A stretch of DNA of 64,000 bases from assembly GCF_004216535.1 (NCBI RefSeq), contig NZ_SGWX01000001.1, positions 3,286,001 to 3,350,000 on the forward strand. Direction: 5' to 3'. Below the pieces are notes generated by a model. It was not told where the DNA came from. It worked only from the letters and a program-made list of their open reading frames with translations, and searched no databases. The stretch is from Xylanimonas ulmi (GTDB taxonomy: Bacteria > Actinomycetota > Actinomycetes > Actinomycetales > Cellulomonadaceae). Below are positions 25,512-33,148 of this stretch, one piece after another. The translations under genes were made by a program, and so were the position numbers. Positions within the stretch are counted from its first letter, which is position 1; each line of letters starts with the position of its first letter.

Positions 25512-25685
25512 CTGCCGTGGGAGGCCGAGGTGCCGCTCGCCGAGCCCGCCGCCCGCAGCCGGCCGAGCATGCGGGCGTCACTGAGGCCGACGGCGCGGGC
25601 CGGGACACCCAGTTCGTCCTCGATCGTCTCCGGCCGCCCCGTTCGCCTACTGATCGCCTACGGATCGCCCGCGCTCGCCTCGACG
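25512..25685. other. gap with a possible gene remnant
   Basis: No complete gene is present. On the minus strand there is a short open frame without a start codon that reads like a protein tail (RTGRPETIEDELGVPARAV, then LSDARMLGRLRAAGS, stop). It could be decayed C-terminal coding sequence, but the family is not recognised. Confidence 0.3.
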
Positions 25686-28079
25686 CTAGAACGGCGGGTC
25701 ACCGAGACCGGGGCGACCGGGCGAGTGCGCGCTATCGGGGTGCGGGATCGTGCGGCCCTCGACGTTCGGGTGAGGGCACGCTTCGCTCGCGTCGTTTGGG
25801 CGCGGGGGCGCGACGTCGTGGCGCGAACGCGGCTCGCCGAGGCGCCGAGGCTGGTCGGTGTGCTGCCCACTCGGGTCGCCGCGCTGCCCACTCGGGTCGC
25901 CGTCGAGCCATGACGGGTCGCTGAAGTCTGACAGTGGCTCATCGAACTCTGGTGACGGCGGGTCGTTGTCGGCGAGCCATGACGGGTCGCCGAAGTCTGG
26001 CGGTGGCTCGGCGAACTCTGGGGGCTGTGGCTCGTCGCCGTCGGGCGCGCTCATGTCCGGGAACCGTGGGCGCTCGCGGTGGATGGTCGCCGGGATCAGG
26101 TCGGTGGAGGTGGTGTGGCGCCGCCCTGTCGGGGTAGTCCAGGTCAAGGTTCCCTCGTCATCGATCTGGCGGACGGCGAACCGGGCTTGGTGCTTGAGCA
26201 CATGGTGTCGGTGGCACAGGTGGGCGAGGTTGCTGGACGCCGTCGGCCCGCCTTCGGCATGAGCGACCGTGTGATCGGCGTCCGTCGTGGCCGCGGGGCG
26301 CGTGCACCCCGGGAAGCGGCAACTGGTGTCACGCACCTTGATGAAGTGGCGCAGTTCTGCCGGAGGCCGATACGTCTCAGCGCTCACCCCCAGGACCTTG
26401 CCGGTGTGCGGGTGGGTCAGCAGCCGCGTGAACGACGACGCCAGACCCGCCATCTCGCGGGCCGTCTCCGGATCGATCGGGACGTCGCCGTCGAGCAAGG
26501 CGGGCTCGTCGACGCGGCCCAGCAGGGTCAGCACCGGGACCGTGACGTAGACCTTCGGCCGCACCGAGCGCGCGATGCGCGCCAACTCTGCGGCCGTGCC
26601 GCCGGTACGCCCGCGGTAGTCCGCCGCGTGACCCGCGTGCGCGTCGTCGGCGTCCGTGGGGAGACCGGTGGCGAGGTGGGCCTTGGTGGCGTCAGTGATG
26701 AGGCGGTCGGTGGCGAGGCGCCCCGTGACAGTGGGCTCGGAGGTGGACTGGCTGGTGGGCTGACCTGCGGGCTCACCTGCGTGCTGGGCCGAGGGGGACA
26801 TGACGGCTGACGTCGCCTTCGTCGCGGCGGTCATCACGGATGCCGCGCGCAGGTCGAGCGTGCCGTCGTCGAGCAGGAGCGCGCAGGCGACGTCGGCGCG
26901 CAGTTGGGCGAGCGTGCGCCCATCGCCTTCGGAGCGAGCCGACCGCGCGACGGTCGAGAGGCGGTCGGTGATCGCGTGCACCGCCGGCGCGGGAGCGAGC
27001 AGGGTCAGGTAGGCCATGCCGTCGCGCGCCGGATCGGTCCACACGCCGCGTTTGGTCGCAGCCTCCGCATGACGGACCTCGGCGGGCGTCGGGCACAGCC
27101 GGTCCCGCGTGCGCCGCACCGTGCGGGCGAACGTCTTCGTGTTCTGGCACGCTGCCGCGGCCACGACCTGGTCGTCCAGGCGAGCCGCTGTCCGCGGGTC
27201 GAGGTCAGCGACGGCGTCGGCCACCTTGACGGCGTTCGCCCAGGCGGCGTCGCCCGTGAGCGCGGTGGTCAAGGTGCGCGGCGCCCGCGCGACCAGCGCT
27301 TGTGCGGTCAGCATGCGCGCGCTGACGGTCTGCTCGCCCTGGCGCGTCGCCAAGGCGACCTCCGCGACCAGCGTCCTCCTGGCCAGATCCGCGCGGCGCG
27401 CCCGCCCCGCCGAGCGCACCATCGGCTCGGACTCGTTGAGCAGGCCCTCCGCGCACAACGCCTGTCGACGCGCACGCTCGAGCAGAACGCCCTCGAACGC
27501 CTCCAACGCGTTGACCCTCGCCCGCACGGAGATGATCGCCTCGAGGGTCTCGTCCAGGTCACGCACGCCGACGGCGCCGCGAACCTCGACGAGGCGTTGG
27601 ACGTTCACGGGCAGCGTCGCGGTGGGGACAGCGTCGGGCTCAAGTGGCGCGTTGGAGACGGGGCTCGTCGCCCAGTCAAGATCCGCGGGATCGAGGGGGC
27701 AGCGGCCGAGGAGCGCGTTGGCGAGACCAGGGCGATCCGCGAACTGCGTGGCGAACGAGCCGTCGTCCTCGATCCGCACCGAGGCGAGCGCGGCCAGGCG
27801 TGCTTTGACGTCGGCGCGGAACGCCTCGCGCCGACGGTCCTCGGCCGTCCTGAGGTCCTCGCCGCGAGTGGGGTCCAGCGCGATCGAGCGCGGCACGTCC
27901 GCACCACGGCCTCGCGCTGGCTGGGCGGAGGTGGCGAGTACGTCAGGCGCGGCGCAGGTGGCGGGGGGCGTGGCGGAGAGGGCGGGCGGGGTGGACGCGG
28001 CGGGGGCGGGCGACGTGGCTGGCGAGATGGGCGCAGCAACAACGCGTGTTGCTTGCCTGCCTTCTTGCCGACTCACCAT
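25686..28079 (-). CDS. DUF222 / 13E12-type HNH endonuclease-domain protein
   Basis: The 797-residue protein belongs to the actinobacterial 13E12/DUF222 family. A long helical DUF222 region (about 130-560) is followed by an HNH module: CRFPGC, then ATTDADHTVAHAEGG and LCHRHHVLKHQARF, with zinc Cys and catalytic His. The C-terminal about 120 residues are polar repeats (DFGDPSW, EFDEP, DPSGQ). The function is unsettled; HNH suggests DNA cleavage. ATG 28079 lies about 7 bp behind a TACAAT -10 element and has no Shine-Dalgarno, so the mRNA may be leaderless. An SOS box overlaps the promoter. Confidence 0.85.
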   Translation of the reverse strand: MVSRQEGRQATRVVAAPISPATSPAPAASTPPALSATPPATCAAPDVLATSAQPARGRGADVPRSIALDPTRGEDLRTAEDRRREAFRADVKARLAALASVRIEDDGSFATQFADRPGLANALLGRCPLDPADLDWATSPVSNAPLEPDAVPTATLPVNVQRLVEVRGAVGVRDLDETLEAIISVRARVNALEAFEGVLLERARRQALCAEGLLNESEPMVRSAGRARRADLARRTLVAEVALATRQGEQTVSARMLTAQALVARAPRTLTTALTGDAAWANAVKVADAVADLDPRTAARLDDQVVAAAACQNTKTFARTVRRTRDRLCPTPAEVRHAEAATKRGVWTDPARDGMAYLTLLAPAPAVHAITDRLSTVARSARSEGDGRTLAQLRADVACALLLDDGTLDLRAASVMTAATKATSAVMSPSAQHAGEPAGQPTSQSTSEPTVTGRLATDRLITDATKAHLATGLPTDADDAHAGHAADYRGRTGGTAAELARIARSVRPKVYVTVPVLTLLGRVDEPALLDGDVPIDPETAREMAGLASSFTRLLTHPHTGKVLGVSAETYRPPAELRHFIKVRDTSCRFPGCTRPAATTDADHTVAHAEGGPTASSNLAHLCHRHHVLKHQARFAVRQIDDEGTLTWTTPTGRRHTTSTDLIPATIHRERPRFPDMSAPDGDEPQPPEFAEPPPDFGDPSWLADNDPPSPEFDEPLSDFSDPSWLDGDPSGQRGDPSGQHTDQPRRLGEPRSRHDVAPPRPNDASEACPHPNVEGRTIPHPDSAHSPGRPGLGDPPF
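25860..26035. repeat. direct repeats in the 3' part of the HNH gene
   Basis: Two near-copies of TGCCCACTCGGGTCGCCG lie side by side near 25861-25904. Two diverged copies of a unit of about 50 bp, starting GCCATGACGGGTCGC, follow with a period of about 65-70 bp. They encode the DPSGQ and DPSW...EFxEP repeats of the HNH protein's tail. Confidence 0.6.
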
Positions 28080-28085
28080 GCCTTG

Positions 28086-28108
28086 ATTGTATTCGAACAC
28101 CTGTACGA
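28086..28108 (-). promoter_or_regulatory. SOS (LexA) box and -10 element of the HNH gene
   Basis: TCGAACACCTGTACGA at 28093-28108 matches the actinobacterial LexA box TCGAAC-N4-GTTCGA at 11 of 12 fixed positions. Read toward the gene, the -10 sequence TACAAT (28091-28086) follows by 1 bp, so LexA would cover the promoter. Confidence 0.8.
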
Positions 28109-28260
28109 ACTTCCAGGTCATCGCTCATTTTGCGACACCGGTGCTGCCGTGTTCGGTGTTCGTGGGGCATCGGAGCCTGTTCTGCGTCAGGACTTCGTCG
28201 ACACTCCTGGCCCGGGCTGGAGCGGTCGGCCCGGCTGGCGCGGAGCTCGCCGCGCGCGTG

Positions 28261-31200
28261 TCACCAGCCGTTGGGCGCGAGTGTCTTGCGGATGCGCTTC
28301 TCGCTGACGGTGCCGTCCGTGCCGAGCTGCTGCGCGAAGAGGCTGACGCGCAGCTCCTCGATCTGCCAACGGGCCTCGGCGAGCTCGGCCGCGCGGATGG
28401 GGTCGGCCGGGCCTGCGGCGTACGTGGCGCGCGCCTTGGCGTACGCCTCCTCGACGTCGTGCGCGCGCCAGGCCAGCTCGGCGTCGCGGTGGGGGTTGGC
28501 CTGGGCCTTCTCCAGCCGGTGCGACGCCGCGCGCAGGTAGCGCACCAGGTGCGGCAGCCGGCGCGGGGGAGTCGCGCTGACGAAGCCGTTGTGCACCAGT
28601 GTGGCGGCGTGGTCGCGGATGTCCTGCAGGGTGTTGAGCAGGGCGAGCGACGACGTCGCCCGGACCTCTCCCTCAAGCGTGCGCCAGGCCGCCAGCGCGG
28701 CGACGACGTGGCCCGCCACGCGGTAGGTCTCGTCCTCCAGGTGCTGACGCACATGCGCCGTGGCGGTGCTGTACGTCTCGGAGTCACGAATCTGTACAGC
28801 GTCGACGCCCGCAGGGGTTCCTGGTCCGAGCGCGACATCGCCGCTGGTCAGCGCGATGACGGCCGCGAGCTGGAGGTCGTCGGCCAGGAGGTCGGTCGTG
28901 CGGTAGGGGCTCGCTGCGAGGGTCAGCGCTTGCCTGCCCGTCCAGCGCGACGTGACGCGGGCGGGCGCGAGCCGGTTCTCGGCGAGCAAGAGACGGCGCA
29001 CGCCGCGCGCGTGCGCGCCCGGCTGCGCGGTGGCGTCGGCCAGGATGCGCAGCGCCACGGTCGGCTCCGCTCGCGGGCCCGGCTCCTCGACCAGGGCCGG
29101 GTAGCCGCGCACGACGACGCCGCCACCCAGGTCGCTCGACACGACCTCGGGGAGGCGGCCGTCCGGCAACCCGTCGGGCCACGTCGTCAGGCCGGTGCGC
29201 TCGGCGACGACGGGGGCGGCGGGCGCGCTTGCACCCGCCCCCGAACCCCCGTCGCGGGCGCCGGAGCGTGGGCCGGCGGCGGCGCCGGTGGGCGGGGCGG
29301 ACGCGGCGCCGGCCCCGCCGGAGTTGCCGGTCGGGCGAGAGTCCGCGGACGCGTCCGAGTCGGCCGCGCGCGCCCCCGAGGCCGCGCTCGTCTTGGCGCG
29401 AGCCTCCTCCAGCGCGATCCCGACGGCGCCCTTGACAGCCGCGCGCACCGCCGCCTCGGCCTGCGCGGCCAGACGGCGCTGCAACGCCAGCAGGTCCTTG
29501 GACTCATCGAGCACGGCGGCGACGCGGTCGCGGGCCCGGCGGGCCTGGCCCGCGCCGCCCGCGCCGCCCGCAGAGCCCGGACGGGACCCGGCCGCCGAGC
29601 CTCCGGCGTCCTCGACCCGGAACGTCACCCGAAGGTGCGCGGGCAGCCGCTCGACGCGCTCGGCGTCCCACGCGTCATCAGGCACGACGACGTCGCGCAG
29701 CGCCCGCACCGCGCGCGTGAAGGCCACCGCGAACGGCTCGGCCATGTCGCCCGCCCGGGCCATGTCCTGCCAAGCGGGAGTGTTCTCGCGCAGCCACGCC
29801 GCGACGGCCGCGCCGACGTCGGGCGCGGGCACGAGTTGCACGCGCACCGGCTTGGGCAGCGAGCGGATGGTCGCGACGCACAACTCGTCGAGCAGGCCCG
29901 GCACCATCCAGTCGAACCCCGACGGCGACAGGCGCGGGAGGATCGACAACGGCACGTGCACGGTGACGCCGTCGGCGTCCTGGCCGGGACGGAACTGATA
30001 GGTCAACGGCAGGGTGACCTCGCCCTGCGTCCACGACGACGGGAACTGCGCCGGGTCCACGGCCTCGACGTCGACCAGGTCCTCCAGGCGGAACGTCAGC
30101 AGGTCCGGGGTCTGGCGGCGCGCCCTCGACCACCAAGTGTCGAAGTGCCGCGCACTGACCACCGACGCCGGCACACGCTCGTCGTAGAAGGCGAACAGGT
30201 CGTCCTCCGAGGCGACCAGCCCGCGCCGACGCGAACGCGCCTCGACCTGCTCGGCCTCCTCCAGCAGACGCCGGTTCTCGGCGAAGAACCGGTGGTGGGT
30301 GGTCCACTCGCCCTGCACGAGCGCGTGGCGCACGAACATCTCGCGCGCGGCCTCGGGATCGACCTTGGCGAACAGCACGGGCCGGTCCGCCACGATCGGC
30401 ACGCCGTACAGCAGCACCTTCTCGGTGGCCATCGCGGCGCCCTGCTTGGTCGACCAGTGCGGGTCGGAGTAGGTGCGCCGGGCCAGGTCGCCCGCGAGCG
30501 CCTCGACCCACTCCGGCTGGACGCGGGCCACGTCGCGCGCCCACAGGCGCGAGGTCTCGACGAGCTCGCCCGCCATGACCCAGGCCGGGGGCTTCTTGGA
30601 CAGCGGCGAGCCGGGGAAGATCGCGAACCGCGCGCCGCGGGCGCCCAGGTACTCGTTGCGGGCGCGCTTGGCCTGCTGGCGCAGGGCGCGGGCGCGGGCC
30701 TCGCCCTTGAGGTGCGCGACCGACGACGCCTTGATCTCGCCCGTGTCCTGCATGCCGATCTGCGACAGCAGGCCGGACAGCAGGGCGCGGTGCACGGTCT
30801 CGCCGGCCCACTCGCGCCGCAGCTCGCCGCGCGCGGGGCCGCCGGTGGTGGGGGCTGCGGCAGTGGGGGCTGCGGCGGTGGGGGTGTTCGGGGTGGTTTC
30901 GACAGGCTCAACCACCGGGGGCGGGTCAACCACCGGGGGCGGGGCGGCCGCGGGGGTGGGGCGGCGTCCGGCGGAGAGGTTGATGCCCAGGTCGTTCGAC
31001 ATCTGTCGCAGCTGCTGGACGACGTCCTGCCACTCGCGCACGCGCAGGAAGTTCAGGTGCTCGGCCTTGCACAGTCGGCGGAACGCCGACCCGCTGAGCT
31101 CGCGCTGCTGCTCGCGCAGGTACTCCCACAGGTTGAGGTAGGCGAGGAAGTCCGACGTCGGGTCGGCGAACCGCGCGTGGAGCTGGTCGGCCCGCTCGCG

Positions 31201-32931
31201 CACCTCGGCGGGGCGCTCGCGGGGGTCCTGCACCGACAGCGCCGCGGCGACGACGGCGACCTCGCGTGCGACGCCGAGCCGCGCGCCCTCGATGATCATG
31301 CGCGCCAGGCGCGGGTCCATGGGCAGCGCGGCGAGCTGGCGGCCGACGTCGGTGAGCGCCGTCGTCGTGCCGTCCGGGGAGGTCTCCAGGGCGCCGAGCT
31401 CGCGCAGCAGCGTGACGCCGTCGCGCACGGCGCGCGTGTCGGGCGGCTCGACGAACGGGAAGCGGGCGACGTCGCCGGGCGCGGCGACCACGCCGACGGC
31501 GATCATCTGCAGCAGCACGGACGCGAGCGAGGTGCGCAGGATCTCCGGCTCGGTGTACTGGGGGCGGGCGTCGAAGTCGTCGCGCGAGTACAGGCGGATC
31601 GCGACGCCGTCGGCCACGCGCCCGCAGCGGCCCGAGCGCTGGTTGGCGCTGGCCTGCGAGATCGCCTCGATGGGCAGGCGTTGCACCTTGGTCGCCTTGG
31701 AGTAGCGCGAGATGCGCGCGAGCCCGCTGTCGACGACGTAGCGGATGCCGGGCACGGTCAGCGACGTCTCGGCGACGTTGGTCGACAGCACGATGCGCCG
31801 GCCCGGGTGTGAGGCGAACACGCGGTGCTGCTCGGCGGCCGACAGGCGTGAGTACAGCGGCAGGATCTCGACGTGCTGGGGGTGGCGGGGGTCGCGCGCG
31901 CGGGCGCCGAGGTGGCCGTCGAGCGCGTCGAGCGCGTCGTGGATCTCGCGCTCCCCCGACAGGAACACCAGGATGTCGCCCGGCCCGCAGGTCATGAGCT
32001 CGTCGCACGCCTCGACGATCCCTGTGACCAGGTCCTTCTCCTCGCCCTTGCCCTTGCGCAGGCCGGATGCGGGGTCCGTCTCGGGCGCCAGCGGGCGGTA
32101 GCGGACCTCGACCGGGTAGGTGCGCCCCGAGACCTCGACGACGGGCGCCGCCTGGGGCAGCACCTCGACGACGGCGTCGGGCGCCCCGCCGACCTGGGCG
32201 AGGTGGGAGGGGGAGAAGTGCTCCGCGAACCGCTGCGAGTCGATGGTCGCCGAGGTGATGACGACCTTGAGGTCGGGCCGGCGCGGCAGCAGGCGCGAGA
32301 GGTAGCCGAGCAGGAAGTCGATGTTGAGTGAGCGCTCGTGCGCCTCGTCGATGACGATCGTGTCGTAGGCGAGCAGGTCCGGGTCGCGCTGGATCTGCGC
32401 GAGCAGGATGCCGTCCGTCATGACCTTGACGAGCGTGCCCTCGCTCGACTGGTCGGTGAACCGCACCTGATAGCCGACGACCGTCCCCAGGGCGCCTGGG
32501 CCGCTGATCTCCTCGCTGATGCGCTCGGCGACCGAGCGCGCGGCGATGCGGCGCGGCTGGGTGTGGCCGATCTGCCCGGCCCGGCCGCGGCCCAGGTCGA
32601 GCAGGATCTTCGGCAGCTGCGTCGTCTTGCCTGAGCCGGTCTCGCCCGCGACGACGACGACCTGGTGGTCGGCGATGGCGCGCGCGATGTCGGCGCGCCG
32701 CGCGCTGACGGGCAGCTGCTCGGGGTAGGTGATCGGGGGCACGACGACGTCGGCGCGCGCGGCGGCGAGCTTGTCCAGGTGGGCGCGTGAGACGCGACGG
32801 GGGCCGGCGGTCGAGCGGCGGGCGCCGCGGCGGCGGGTGGCACGGGCCTGGCTCGCCCGCCGGGCGCCCGAGGCGGGCGGGGGCGCCGAGGCGCCCTCGG
32901 TGGGCTGCGGGTGGGAGGCGGGAGTGCTCAC
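28261..32931 (-). CDS. hrpA: ATP-dependent RNA helicase HrpA
   Basis: The 1,556-residue DEAH-box helicase has AGETGSGKTTQLPK (motif I), TQPRRIAARSVAER (Ia), VIDEAHERS (II), ITSATIDSQRF (III) and STNVAETSLTVPGIRYVVDSG with NQRSGRCGRV (V and VI). The ratchet, OB and HrpA-specific DUF3418 C-terminal regions follow. HrpA in other bacteria processes or rescues stalled ribosomes and mRNA. The start is a GTG with GGGAGG 3 bp upstream. At residues about 650-690 it carries low-complexity AAAPT repeats and a palindromic-repeat copy encoding PPPVVEPVETT. A second Ala/Gly-rich insert lies near 1160-1240. It is longer than E. coli HrpA (about 1,300) because of these. Confidence 0.95.
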   Translation of the reverse strand: MSTPASHPQPTEGASAPPPASGARRASQARATRRRGARRSTAGPRRVSRAHLDKLAAARADVVVPPITYPEQLPVSARRADIARAIADHQVVVVAGETGSGKTTQLPKILLDLGRGRAGQIGHTQPRRIAARSVAERISEEISGPGALGTVVGYQVRFTDQSSEGTLVKVMTDGILLAQIQRDPDLLAYDTIVIDEAHERSLNIDFLLGYLSRLLPRRPDLKVVITSATIDSQRFAEHFSPSHLAQVGGAPDAVVEVLPQAAPVVEVSGRTYPVEVRYRPLAPETDPASGLRKGKGEEKDLVTGIVEACDELMTCGPGDILVFLSGEREIHDALDALDGHLGARARDPRHPQHVEILPLYSRLSAAEQHRVFASHPGRRIVLSTNVAETSLTVPGIRYVVDSGLARISRYSKATKVQRLPIEAISQASANQRSGRCGRVADGVAIRLYSRDDFDARPQYTEPEILRTSLASVLLQMIAVGVVAAPGDVARFPFVEPPDTRAVRDGVTLLRELGALETSPDGTTTALTDVGRQLAALPMDPRLARMIIEGARLGVAREVAVVAAALSVQDPRERPAEVRERADQLHARFADPTSDFLAYLNLWEYLREQQRELSGSAFRRLCKAEHLNFLRVREWQDVVQQLRQMSNDLGINLSAGRRPTPAAAPPPVVDPPPVVEPVETTPNTPTAAAPTAAAPTTGGPARGELRREWAGETVHRALLSGLLSQIGMQDTGEIKASSVAHLKGEARARALRQQAKRARNEYLGARGARFAIFPGSPLSKKPPAWVMAGELVETSRLWARDVARVQPEWVEALAGDLARRTYSDPHWSTKQGAAMATEKVLLYGVPIVADRPVLFAKVDPEAAREMFVRHALVQGEWTTHHRFFAENRRLLEEAEQVEARSRRRGLVASEDDLFAFYDERVPASVVSARHFDTWWSRARRQTPDLLTFRLEDLVDVEAVDPAQFPSSWTQGEVTLPLTYQFRPGQDADGVTVHVPLSILPRLSPSGFDWMVPGLLDELCVATIRSLPKPVRVQLVPAPDVGAAVAAWLRENTPAWQDMARAGDMAEPFAVAFTRAVRALRDVVVPDDAWDAERVERLPAHLRVTFRVEDAGGSAAGSRPGSAGGAGGAGQARRARDRVAAVLDESKDLLALQRRLAAQAEAAVRAAVKGAVGIALEEARAKTSAASGARAADSDASADSRPTGNSGGAGAASAPPTGAAAGPRSGARDGGSGAGASAPAAPVVAERTGLTTWPDGLPDGRLPEVVSSDLGGGVVVRGYPALVEEPGPRAEPTVALRILADATAQPGAHARGVRRLLLAENRLAPARVTSRWTGRQALTLAASPYRTTDLLADDLQLAAVIALTSGDVALGPGTPAGVDAVQIRDSETYSTATAHVRQHLEDETYRVAGHVVAALAAWRTLEGEVRATSSLALLNTLQDIRDHAATLVHNGFVSATPPRRLPHLVRYLRAASHRLEKAQANPHRDAELAWRAHDVEEAYAKARATYAAGPADPIRAAELAEARWQIEELRVSLFAQQLGTDGTVSEKRIRKTLAPNGW
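30893..30915 (-). repeat. 23-bp palindromic repeat inside hrpA
   Basis: This is a full copy of the GTGGTT-N11-AACCAC element with core TCGACAGGCTC. Read in hrpA it encodes VVEPVETT at residues about 672-680, in a linker between conserved blocks. Confidence 0.9.
30908..30943. repeat. 18-bp tandem duplication at the hrpA repeat
   Basis: Two exact copies of TCAACCACCGGGGGCGGG lie head to tail. The first copy begins inside the palindromic repeat. In hrpA they encode PPPVVD and PPPVVE. Confidence 0.92.
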
Positions 32932-33114
32932 GACCTCCCATTCTCGCAAGCGGCGCAAGGTGATAGCGCAGGGCACGGACGCGGCGTCCGATGTGTGCCG
33001 TTCGCCACGATGTCCGGGGTTTTCCCGAGCCTGGGTTGCCGAGCGGTTCACCGAGACGTCAGATGGAGAGCGGGGGAGCGTCCTCGGGGGTTCGCCCGTT
33101 CGTGCGAAGATGCC

Positions 33115-33131
33115 CGAACCTCGCAGGTTCG
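33115..33131 (+). promoter_or_regulatory. leader hairpin of the M15 peptidase gene, with competing upstream arm
   Basis: CGAACCT-CGC-AGGTTCG is a perfect 7-bp hairpin that ends 3 bp before the GGAAGG ribosome-binding site. The same CGAACC can instead pair with GGTTCG at 33089-33094, around an inner TTCG/CGAA stem. The two folds exclude each other, as in an attenuator-type switch. No ligand aptamer is recognised. Confidence 0.5.
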
Positions 33132-33148
33132 CTCGGAAGGTCTCGATC

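Noticed and set aside
28087-31812. A 1,241-codon open frame on the plus strand opposite hrpA
   Set aside because: It mirrors a clear helicase gene, is Arg/Gly/His-rich like other antisense frames in high-GC DNA, and has no recognisable domain.
32932-33148. c-di-AMP (ydaO) riboswitch before the M15 peptidase
   Set aside because: Peptidoglycan-hydrolase genes often have it in actinobacteria, but the conserved GTCAGCTAACC core is not present.
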